NCBI GenBank assembly: GCA_035632055.1
Contig: DASQHO010000101.1
Span: 1 to 11,396 of the forward strand
DNA length: 11,396 bases
Origin: REEB95 sp035632055
GTDB taxonomy: Bacteria; Pseudomonadota; Alphaproteobacteria; ATCC43930; CGMCC-115725
Direction of reading: 5' to 3'
In this document: positions 5,899 through 11,396 of the stretch, piece by piece
How positions within the stretch are numbered: the first letter of the stretch is position 1
Layout: each line of letters opens with the position of its first letter
Program-made: the position numbers and the translations under genes
Notes under the pieces: generated by a model
What the model was told of the DNA's origin: nothing
Databases searched by the model: none
The model's input: only the letters and a program-made list of their open reading frames with translations

Positions 5899-6143
5899 TG
5901 ATCAAGGCGCGCGTCCAGATCATGCCCAAGACGGGCGTGCTCGATCCGCAGGGCAAAGCAATCTCGCATGCCCTCGCCTCGCTCGGATTCAACGGCGTCG
6001 GCGAAGTGCGCCAGGGCAAGGTCATCGACCTCGAATTGAGCGAAAGCGATCCGGCCAAGGCGAAGCGAACGGTCGAAGCGATGTGCGAGAAGCTCCTCGC
6101 CAACACGCTGATCGAAAGCTATCGGGTCGAGATTCAGAACTAA
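5898..6143 (+). CDS. purS: FGAM synthetase subunit PurS
   Basis: The small subunit of the three-part formylglycinamidine ribonucleotide synthetase. It bridges PurQ and PurL and helps pass ammonia between them. The 81 residues match the family's usual 80-85. The pattern KARVQIMPKTGVLDPQGKAI at the N-terminus, LGFNGVGEVRQGKVIDLEL in the middle and CEKLLANTLIESYRVEI at the end is typical. The start is GTG 5898, whose first base is the last base of the purC stop. No ATG gives a complete N-terminus, and the frame continuing upstream runs through purC. A HemD-like gene follows 29 bases on instead of purQ. Confidence 0.95.
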   Translation: MIKARVQIMPKTGVLDPQGKAISHALASLGFNGVGEVRQGKVIDLELSESDPAKAKRTVEAMCEKLLANTLIESYRVEIQN

Positions 6144-6172
6144 GTCTGCACAATATTTGCGGAGCGAGAGGC

Positions 6173-7006
6173 ATGACCGGTCCCCTCTCCGGCAAACGCA
6201 TCGCGGTTCCCGAAAGCCGTGAGCTCGAGCTGTTCGCCCGCATGCTCGAGGAGCAAGGCGCACAAACTTTGCGCTGTCCGCTCGTCGCGATCCGCGATCT
6301 TGACGATCCGGCGCCGGCCGAAGCGTGGCTCCGCCGTCTCATCGCCGGACGCTTCGACGATCTGATCCTGCTTACCGGCGAAGGATTGCGCCGCCTCATC
6401 GGCATCGCCCGGCGCGCCGGCGTTGAGACTGAATTCATCGCCGCGCTCGGCAAGGTGCGCACAATCACGCGCGGACCGAAACCGGTGCGCGCACTGCGCG
6501 AGATCGGCCTCAAGGCGAGCCTGATCGCCGACGAGCCAACAACCGCCGGCATCATCGCGACGCTTGCCCACGAGAACCTCAACGGCCGAACGGTTGGCGT
6601 GCAGCTCTACCCGGGCAATCCCAACGCGCTGCTGCTCGGCTTTCTCGCGCAAGCCGGCGCCAGCGCCGATCCGGTGGTGCCTTATGCCTATGCCACCGAT
6701 GCGGAGACCGATCGGGTGGTCGCGCTGATCGGTGAATTGGCGGCAGACACGCTCGATGCCATCGCGTTCACCGGCTCGATGCAGCTGGAACGCCTGGCCG
6801 AGGTTGCCCATGCGCGCGGGCTCGAAGCGCAACTGCGCGACGGATTGACGCGCACCAAGGTCGCCGCCATCGGCCCCATCGTAAGCGAGGCGGTGGAAAA
6901 AATCGGCGGCCGTGTTGCGATCACGCCGGCCGGCGGCTCGTTCCATCTCAAGCCGCTGGTCAACGCGATCGTCGAGGCGTTCGAGTCGCCACCCCGGCGG
7001 CCTTGA
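6173..7006 (+). CDS. Uroporphyrinogen-III synthase-like protein (HemD fold, NnaR-type) in the pur operon
   Basis: A 277-residue cytoplasmic protein with the two-lobed HemD fold: one lobe near 8-45 and 168-277, the other in the middle. Visible blocks are RIAVPESRELELFARMLEEQ at the start, LILLTGEGLRRLI, TRGPKPVRAL from Thr99, VGVQLYPG (143-148 core), AFTGSMQLERL around Phe199, and the terminal AIGPIVSEAVEKIGG. The TRGPK and VQLYPG forms recall the HemD-like domain of actinobacterial NnaR-type proteins more than housekeeping HemD. Unlike NnaR, no DNA-binding domain follows. GGAG at 6161-6164 gives 8 bases to the ATG, so the start is firm. It lies between purS and purQ on the same strand. Whether it makes uroporphyrinogen III or has another role cannot be decided; no partner heme gene is near. 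Confidence 0.75.
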   Translation: MTGPLSGKRIAVPESRELELFARMLEEQGAQTLRCPLVAIRDLDDPAPAEAWLRRLIAGRFDDLILLTGEGLRRLIGIARRAGVETEFIAALGKVRTITRGPKPVRALREIGLKASLIADEPTTAGIIATLAHENLNGRTVGVQLYPGNPNALLLGFLAQAGASADPVVPYAYATDAETDRVVALIGELAADTLDAIAFTGSMQLERLAEVAHARGLEAQLRDGLTRTKVAAIGPIVSEAVEKIGGRVAITPAGGSFHLKPLVNAIVEAFESPPRRP

Positions 7007-7064
7007 ACCGCCGCGCCGCGCGGGCTATGTCAGGGACGTATCCCGCGCCCGAGGCCGCCCGTCC

Positions 7065-7754
7065 ATGCAAGCCGCGATCATTCTCTTCCCCGGCTCCAAT
7101 CGCGAGCAGGACGTGCACGATGCGCTCGAACGCGCCACCGGCAAGGCGCCGCTCAGGATCTGGCATCGTGACAGCAATCTCCCCAAGGCCGATTTGATCG
7201 TCATTCCCGGCGGTTTTGCCTATGGCGACTATCTGCGCTGCGGCGCGATGGCGGCACATTCGCCGATTATGCGCGAGGTCAAAACGCGCGCCGACGCCGG
7301 CACGCCGGTGCTCGGCATCTGCAACGGCTTCCAGATCATCACCGAGGCGGGTTTGCTGCCCGGCGTGCTGCTGACCAACCGCACGCTGCGTTTCCACTGC
7401 AAGGACGTCCATCTGCGCGTCGAGACCGGCCAGAGCGTGTACACGCGGCGCTACAACGCCGGCCAGGTGATCCGCGTGCCGGTGGCGCATCACGACGGCA
7501 ATTATTTCGCCGACAAGGACACGCTCGACCGGCTCGAAGGCGAAGGCCGCATCGCCTTCCGTTATTGCAACGAGGCCGGCGACATCGTCGACGAGGCCAA
7601 CGACAACGGCTCGGTCCGGAACATCGCCGGCGTCCTCAACGAGAAGCGCAACGTCCTCGGATTGATGCCGCATCCCGAGGACGCAACCGATCCGCTGCTC
7701 GGCTCGACCGGCGGCCAGGGCTTCTTCGCCTCGCTCGCCGAGGCGCTGGCGTGA
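7065..7754 (+). CDS. purQ: FGAM synthetase glutaminase subunit PurQ
   Basis: A class I glutamine amidotransferase that releases ammonia from glutamine for PurL, using FGAR in step 4 of purine synthesis. The 229 residues are the usual length. The oxyanion-hole strand reads PGGFAYGDYLRCG from Pro48. The nucleophile Cys86 sits in LGICNGFQ, and the triad is completed by His203 and Glu205 in MPHPED. ATG 7065 gives the family start MQAAIILFPGSNREQD; GAGG lies at 7051-7054, 10 bases upstream. The frame extends upstream through the HemD-like gene without meaning. The TGA stop overlaps the GTG start of purL (GTGA). The 58-base gap before it holds a small CGGCGG/CCGCCG inverted repeat (6995-7013) across the preceding stop codon. 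Confidence 0.96.
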   Translation: MQAAIILFPGSNREQDVHDALERATGKAPLRIWHRDSNLPKADLIVIPGGFAYGDYLRCGAMAAHSPIMREVKTRADAGTPVLGICNGFQIITEAGLLPGVLLTNRTLRFHCKDVHLRVETGQSVYTRRYNAGQVIRVPVAHHDGNYFADKDTLDRLEGEGRIAFRYCNEAGDIVDEANDNGSVRNIAGVLNEKRNVLGLMPHPEDATDPLLGSTGGQGFFASLAEALA

Positions 7755-9952
7755 GTCCCGACACCGGCGCGGAATCCACGGCCACCCTCGACCAGGCGCG
7801 GCAGTTCGGCCTTTCGGAGGACGAATTCAAGCGCGCCTGCCGCATCATGGGCCGCACGCCGAATTTCACCGAGCTCGGCATCTTCTCGGTGATGTGGTCG
7901 GAGCATTGCTCCTACAAATCATCGAAGGTGTGGCTGAAGAAACTACCGACCACCGGTAAGCGCGTCATCTGCGGTCCGGGCGAGAATGCCGGCGTCATCG
8001 ACATCGGCGACGGCGACGCCGCCATCTTCAAGATGGAAAGCCACAACCATCCGTCGTTCATCGAGCCCTACCAAGGCGCCGCGACCGGCGTTGGCGGCAT
8101 CCTGCGCGACGTCTTCACCATGGGCGCGCGGCCGATCGCCAATCTCAATGCCTTGCGCTTCGGCAGTCCGGATCATCCCAAGACCAAGCACCTGATCGAC
8201 GGCGTGGTGCGCGGCATCGGCGGCTATGGCAATTGCGTCGGCGTGCCGACCGTCGGCGGCGAGTGCAATTTCCATGCGAGCTACAACGGCAACATCCTGG
8301 TCAACGCCATGACCGTGGGCCTCGCGCGCGCCGACCGGATTTTCTATTCGGCCGCCGCCGGACCAGGAAACCCCGTGATCTATGTCGGCGCCAAGACCGG
8401 CCGCGACGGCATCCACGGCGCCACCATGGCGTCGGCCGAGTTCAGCGAAAACAACGAAAGCAAGCGGCCGACGGTGCAGGTCGGCGATCCGTTCACCGAG
8501 AAATTGCTGATCGAGGCCTGTCTCGAGCTGATGGAATCCGACGCCATCGTCGCCATTCAGGACATGGGCGCCGCAGGCCTCACCTCGTCTTCGGTCGAGA
8601 TGGCGGGCAAAGGCGGGCTTGGCATCGAGCTCGCGCTCGACCAGGTGCCGACGCGCGAAACCGCGATGAGCCCGTACGAGATCATGCTCTCCGAAAGCCA
8701 GGAGCGCATGCTGATCATCCTGAAGCCCGAGCGGCAAGAGCTCGCGCGCCGGATCTTCGACAAGTGGGAGCTCGATTTCGCCGTGATCGGCCGCGTCACC
8801 GACAGCGGCCGGCTGGTGCTGACGATGCACGGCCGCACGGTGGCGGACATGCCGGTCGGGCCCCTGGTCACCGAGGCGCCTTTGTACGAGCGGCCATGGA
8901 CACCGGCGCCTGCCTTGCCCGAAATCACCGCCAAGGCGGTCGAAGCGCGCGAACCGATCGCGGCGCTCAAACAGCTCATCGCCTGTCCCGATCTCGCCTC
9001 GAAGCGCTGGATTTGGGAGCAGTACGACCATCTCGTGATGGGCCACACGGTGCAGCGGCCCGGCGGCGACGCGGCGGTGGTGCGCATTCCGGGCCGCAAG
9101 AAAGCGCTGGCGCTCGCGACCGACTGCACGCCGCGCTACTGCGCCGCCGATCCGAAGCGCGGCGGCGCGCAGGCGGTGGCCGAAAATTGGCGCAACCTCA
9201 CCGCGGTCGGCGCCCTGCCCCTCGCCATCACCGACAACATGAACTTCGGCAATCCCGAGCGGCCCGAGATCATGGGTCAATTTGCCCAGAGCATCGAGGG
9301 AATGCGCGAAGCCTGCATGGCGCTCGACTATCCGGTCGTGTCGGGCAATGTGTCGCTCTACAACGAAACCAACGGCAGCGGAATTTTACCCACTCCTGCA
9401 ATAGGCGGCGTCGGCCTGATCGAGGACGCCACAAAATCCGTGTCGCTCGGCTTCAAGCGCGAGGGCGACGCCGTCGTCGTCATCGGCGAGACCAAAGGCT
9501 GGCTCGGCCAGTCGCTCTATTTGCGCGAATTGCTCGGCCGCGAGGACGGTACGCCTCCGCCGGTCGATCTCAAGGCCGAACGGCGCAACGGCGATTTCGT
9601 GCGCGCGCAGATTTTGGCGGGCCCGGTCACCGCCTGCCACGACGTATCCGACGGCGGGCTGCTGGTCGCGCTGGCGGAGATGGCGATGGCCGGCGGCATC
9701 GGCGCGACGGTGTCGGCGCCGCAGGACCAGCCGGCGCACGCCTTCTGGTTCGGCGAGGACCAGGCACGCTATGTGCTGACATGCCGCAACGCCGACACGC
9801 TGCTCCAGGCCGCGCAGAAGGCCAATGTCCCCGCGCGCGTTGTGGGCAAAACCGGCGGCGCCGCGTTGACACTGGCAGGAGGCAATGCCATATCCGTGGC
9901 GGAATTGAAGCGCCTCAACGAGGCGTGGCTGCCCACCTACATGGCACAATAG
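7751..9952 (+). CDS. purL: FGAM synthetase large subunit PurL (small-type)
   Basis: The synthetase subunit that turns FGAR, ATP and ammonia into FGAM. The 733 residues are the length of the short PurL that needs PurS and PurQ, not the 1300-residue fused form. Key blocks are MWSEHCSYKSSK with His52 (the proposed catalytic histidine region), MESHNHPS with His98 and His100, YQGAATGVGGILRDVFTMGARP, GGYGNCVGVPTVGGE, QDMGAAGLTSSSVEMA, and HDVSDGGLLVALAEMA from His630 in the second PurM-like half. The start GTG 7751 overlaps the purQ stop, with GAGG at 7740-7743 seven bases before it; upstream in-frame sequence lies inside purQ. The overlap implies coupled, near-equal synthesis of PurQ and PurL. The bolA-like gene follows 7 bases after the stop. 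Confidence 0.97.
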   Translation: MSPDTGAESTATLDQARQFGLSEDEFKRACRIMGRTPNFTELGIFSVMWSEHCSYKSSKVWLKKLPTTGKRVICGPGENAGVIDIGDGDAAIFKMESHNHPSFIEPYQGAATGVGGILRDVFTMGARPIANLNALRFGSPDHPKTKHLIDGVVRGIGGYGNCVGVPTVGGECNFHASYNGNILVNAMTVGLARADRIFYSAAAGPGNPVIYVGAKTGRDGIHGATMASAEFSENNESKRPTVQVGDPFTEKLLIEACLELMESDAIVAIQDMGAAGLTSSSVEMAGKGGLGIELALDQVPTRETAMSPYEIMLSESQERMLIILKPERQELARRIFDKWELDFAVIGRVTDSGRLVLTMHGRTVADMPVGPLVTEAPLYERPWTPAPALPEITAKAVEAREPIAALKQLIACPDLASKRWIWEQYDHLVMGHTVQRPGGDAAVVRIPGRKKALALATDCTPRYCAADPKRGGAQAVAENWRNLTAVGALPLAITDNMNFGNPERPEIMGQFAQSIEGMREACMALDYPVVSGNVSLYNETNGSGILPTPAIGGVGLIEDATKSVSLGFKREGDAVVVIGETKGWLGQSLYLRELLGREDGTPPPVDLKAERRNGDFVRAQILAGPVTACHDVSDGGLLVALAEMAMAGGIGATVSAPQDQPAHAFWFGEDQARYVLTCRNADTLLQAAQKANVPARVVGKTGGAALTLAGGNAISVAELKRLNEAWLPTYMAQ

Positions 9953-9959
9953 GGACCGA

Positions 9960-10196
9960 ATGGCGCTCGACGCGGCGACGATTGAAAAGCTGATCAAGGA
10001 CGGCCTGCCCGGCGCGCGCGTCACCATCGAGGATCTGCGCGGCGACGGCGACCACTATGCCGCGCTCGTCGTCTCGCCGGCGTTCAAGGGCAAGACGCGG
10101 GTGCAGCAGCACCAGATGGTCTATGCCGCGCTGCAAGGCCGCATGGGCAACGAGCTGCACGCGCTGGCTTTGCAGACCAGCACGCCCGAGGAATAA
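9960..10196 (+). CDS. BolA/IbaG family protein
   Basis: A 78-residue cytoplasmic protein of the BolA family. BolA proteins bind a [2Fe-2S] cluster together with a monothiol CGFS glutaredoxin and act in cluster delivery or sensing. The invariant His51 stands in the helix RVQQHQMVYAALQGRM, and His32 in GDGDHYAALVVS lies in the variable loop that offers the second cluster ligand. The short length and the GDGDHY loop resemble IbaG/YrbA more than E. coli BolA itself. AGGGA (9951-9955) overlaps the purL stop and is 4 bases from the ATG, so it is read with purL. The glutaredoxin partner follows 22 bases after the stop, a conserved pairing in alphaproteobacteria. Confidence 0.9.
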   Translation: MALDAATIEKLIKDGLPGARVTIEDLRGDGDHYAALVVSPAFKGKTRVQQHQMVYAALQGRMGNELHALALQTSTPEE

Positions 10197-10218
10197 CCGC
10201 GTTCACCAAGAGGATACG

Positions 10219-10557
10219 ATGACCACCGACGCCACCGTCACCGACCGCATCAAGCAGGACATCGCCGACAATTCCGTCGTGCTCTTCATGAAGGGCACAC
10301 CGGTATTTCCGCAATGCGGCTTCTCCGCCCGCGTCGTGCAGATCCTTACGCAGCTCGGCGTCAAGTTCAAAGGCATCGACGTGCTTGCCGATCCGGCGAT
10401 CCGACAGGGCATCAAGGAATTCTCCAGCTGGCCGACCATTCCGCAGCTTTACGTCAAGGGCGAGTTCGTCGGCGGCTGCGACATCGTCAGCGAGATGTAC
10501 GAGAACGGCGAACTCAAACAGGTGTTCGTCGACAAAGGCGTTGCAACGCGAACCTAG
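10219..10557 (+). CDS. grxD: Monothiol CGFS glutaredoxin (Grx4/GrxD type)
   Basis: A 112-residue glutaredoxin that carries and transfers [2Fe-2S] clusters as a glutathione-bridged homodimer or with BolA. The family signatures are all present: VVLFMKGTPVFPQCGFSARVV with the cluster-binding Cys33 in C33-G-F-S36, then SSWPTIPQLYV (cis-Pro loop) and GEFVGGCDIVSEMY (glutathione site). There is one active-site cysteine, so it is not a dithiol reductase. GAGG at 10210-10213 lies five bases before the ATG. An upstream open frame overlapping the bolA-like gene is not meaningful. Its place next to the BolA-type gene supports a joint role in iron-sulfur assembly. Confidence 0.96.
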   Translation: MTTDATVTDRIKQDIADNSVVLFMKGTPVFPQCGFSARVVQILTQLGVKFKGIDVLADPAIRQGIKEFSSWPTIPQLYVKGEFVGGCDIVSEMYENGELKQVFVDKGVATRT

Positions 10558-10581
10558 GCCACCGGTCCGGGACAAGACGTT

Positions 10582-10998
10582 ATGCGCGGGCTCGCGATCG
10601 CTGCAGCAGTACTGATCGTCGCGTCTTTTCCGGCGTGGGCGCAATCCGACGCCGCACCGACCTCCAATTGCGCCAGTGCCGATCCGGATACGGCGATTGC
10701 CGGCTGCACGGCGGTAATTCAGACGCAGCATCAAACCAAGCAGATGTTGGCTTACGCCTATAACAATCGCGCCTGGGCCTATCACCACAAAGGCCAGGAC
10801 GCACAAGGTTTGCGCGACGTCGATATGGCATTGGTTTTGGCGCCGAACAACGCCGCGATCATCGAGACGCGCGCGGAAATCAACGAGAAGCTCGGCAAGC
10901 GCGACGCCGCCATTGCAGACTATCGCGCGGCGCTCAAGCTGGTTCCCACGATGACGCAGGCCACCGACGGCCTGAAGCGGCTCAACGCGACGCCGTAG
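10582..10998 (+). CDS. Exported small TPR-repeat protein
   Basis: A 138-residue protein with a clear Sec signal peptide (residues 1-20, cut likely after AWA before QSDAAP), so it is probably periplasmic. Two tetratricopeptide repeats follow: about residues 57-90 (AYNNRAWAYHHKGQ...ALVLAPNN) and 91-122 (AIIETRAEINEKLGK...ALKLVP), each ending in the Pro typical of TPR. Cys30 and Cys42, in the segment before the repeats, could form a disulfide. TPR proteins mediate protein contacts; the partner is unknown. GGGA at 10569-10572 is about 9 bases from ATG 10582, and only 24 bases separate it from grxD, so it may be the last gene of the long purine transcript. No catalytic motif is present. Confidence 0.8.
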   Translation: MRGLAIAAAVLIVASFPAWAQSDAAPTSNCASADPDTAIAGCTAVIQTQHQTKQMLAYAYNNRAWAYHHKGQDAQGLRDVDMALVLAPNNAAIIETRAEINEKLGKRDAAIADYRAALKLVPTMTQATDGLKRLNATP

Positions 10999-11000
10999 AC

Positions 11001-11047
11001 AATACGCGGCCGCCCCATTCATAGTCGGCGGCGCGATCACGCGTATT
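11001..11047. repeat. Long inverted repeat between the TPR and DUF302 genes
   Basis: AATACGCG (11001-11008) is repeated inverted as CGCGTATT (11040-11047). Inside it, GCCGCC (11009-11014) pairs with GGCGGC (11027-11032), with 7 unpaired bases on the 3' side and a 12-base loop. A competing fold pairs CGCG-g-CCGCC with GGCGGCGCG (11027-11035). It begins 2 bases after the TPR stop and lacks a T-run. It may end the upstream transcript or stabilise its 3' end. Confidence 0.5.
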
Positions 11048-11059
11048 CAATCGTATCAC

Positions 11060-11063
11060 GAGG
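11060..11063 (+). promoter_or_regulatory. Ribosome binding site of the DUF302 gene (decides start)
   Basis: GAGG directly abuts an in-frame ATG at 11064, which is too close, but lies 9 bases before ATG 11073, the likely start. Confidence 0.55.
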
Positions 11064-11072
11064 ATGTCGTCG

Positions 11073-11396
11073 ATGGCCGACAACGGATTGATATCGGTGC
11101 AAAGCCGCGCGTCCGTGCGCGAGACGCTCGACCGCCTGCTGGCGGCGCTGGCCGCACGCAAGCTGACAATATTCGCCCGCGTCGATCATGCTGCCGGCGC
11201 CGCATCTGTCGGCCTGACGCTGCGCCCGACCGAGGTCGTGATTTTCGGCAATCCACAAGGCGGCACCGCCTTGATGCAAGACCAGCAGACGGCGGGCATC
11301 GACTTGCCGCTCAAGGCGCTGGTCTGGCAAGACGCCGATGGCAAGGTTTGGCTCGGCTATAACGATCCGGCGTGGATCGCCCAGCGTCACGGGCTT
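11073..11396 (+). CDS. DUF302 domain protein, N-terminal part (cut by window end)
   Basis: The open frame runs to the window edge and gives 108 residues without a stop. It shows the DUF302 pattern: VQSRASVRETLDRLLAALAA at the start, then LTIFARVDHAAGA, TEVVIFGNPQGGTALMQ, IDLPLKALVWQD, and KVWLGYNDPAWIAQRHGL near the cut end. DUF302 proteins have a small alpha-beta fold; their function is not established, and some occur with metal or stress genes. ATG 11073 is preferred over the in-frame ATG 11064 because of the GAGG position. I see no signal peptide, so a cytoplasmic location is likely. Only the last few dozen residues of a normal domain would be missing. Confidence 0.85.
   Translation, partial: MADNGLISVQSRASVRETLDRLLAALAARKLTIFARVDHAAGAASVGLTLRPTEVVIFGNPQGGTALMQDQQTAGIDLPLKALVWQDADGKVWLGYNDPAWIAQRHGL

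Noticed and set aside
6995..7013. CGGCGG-N7-CCGCCG hairpin after the HemD-like gene as a terminator
   Set aside because: The stem is only 6 bp, spans the stop codon and has no T-run, and the gene order suggests read-through into purQ.
5898..7754. Frameshift or broken gene between purS and purQ
   Set aside because: All three genes (purS, HemD-like, purQ) are full length with intact motifs and plausible starts; there is no sign of decay.
7943..9280. Long minus-strand open frame (445 residues) opposite purL
   Set aside because: It lies wholly inside purL and its translation is rich in Arg, Asp, His and Ala in the manner of antisense GC-rich codons; no family motif or ribosome site is visible.
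8233..9993. Plus-strand open frame (586 residues) in a second frame of purL
   Set aside because: It is an out-of-frame reading with extreme Arg content, typical of high-GC frame shadows, and would end inside the bolA-like gene.

Overview
The window is GC-rich DNA from an alphaproteobacterium, most likely of the Hyphomicrobiales (Rhizobiales). The evidence is a purine cluster of the purC-purS-purQ-purL type with a single-domain PurL, an F1-ATPase zeta inhibitor subunit (the DUF1476 family, essentially alphaproteobacterial), a BolA plus CGFS-glutaredoxin pair directly behind purL, and an FNR/FixK-type box. The species cannot be named from the sequence alone. I see no tRNA, rRNA, CRISPR array, insertion sequence or phage gene.

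Positions 1-1854 form a respiratory or electron-transfer block. It holds the C-terminal end of an outer-membrane beta-barrel protein, a diheme c-type cytochrome lipoprotein 17 bases behind it, and then pseudoazurin, a periplasmic blue-copper electron carrier. A perfect TTGA-N6-TCAA site lies about 70 bases before pseudoazurin, so that gene is probably induced at low oxygen. A strong intrinsic terminator closes the block.

Positions 1855-3883 carry oxc (oxalyl-CoA decarboxylase), apparently transcribed alone. It sits behind a 313-base non-coding leader that contains an imperfect tandem repeat and a stable hairpin. The usual partner gene, formyl-CoA transferase, is not in the window. A perfect 16-base palindrome separates oxc from the convergent zeta-subunit gene. 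The zeta gene has a good promoter placed so close to its ATG that the mRNA may be leaderless. Divergent from it is an NRDE/TANGO2-family gene.

Positions 5062-9952 are the purine operon. A clear promoter, with an inverted repeat over its -35 element, precedes purC, purS, a divergent uroporphyrinogen-III-synthase-like gene, purQ and purL. PurS, PurQ and PurL together make the FGAM synthetase complex, and PurC acts two steps later. purC/purS and purQ/purL overlap by stop/start fusion (TAGTG and GTGA), which suggests translational coupling. The HemD-like gene between purS and purQ is the clear oddity.

Positions 9960-11396 continue on the same strand: a BolA/IbaG-type protein, a monothiol CGFS glutaredoxin (together an iron-sulfur delivery pair), an exported small TPR protein, a long inverted repeat, and the start of a DUF302 protein cut by the window edge.

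This is mostly ordinary chromosomal core plus a few respiratory and catabolic genes. I did not find a clearly new system. The best leads are the HemD-like protein inside the pur operon and the beta-barrel/diheme-cytochrome/pseudoazurin group with its anaerobic regulatory site.
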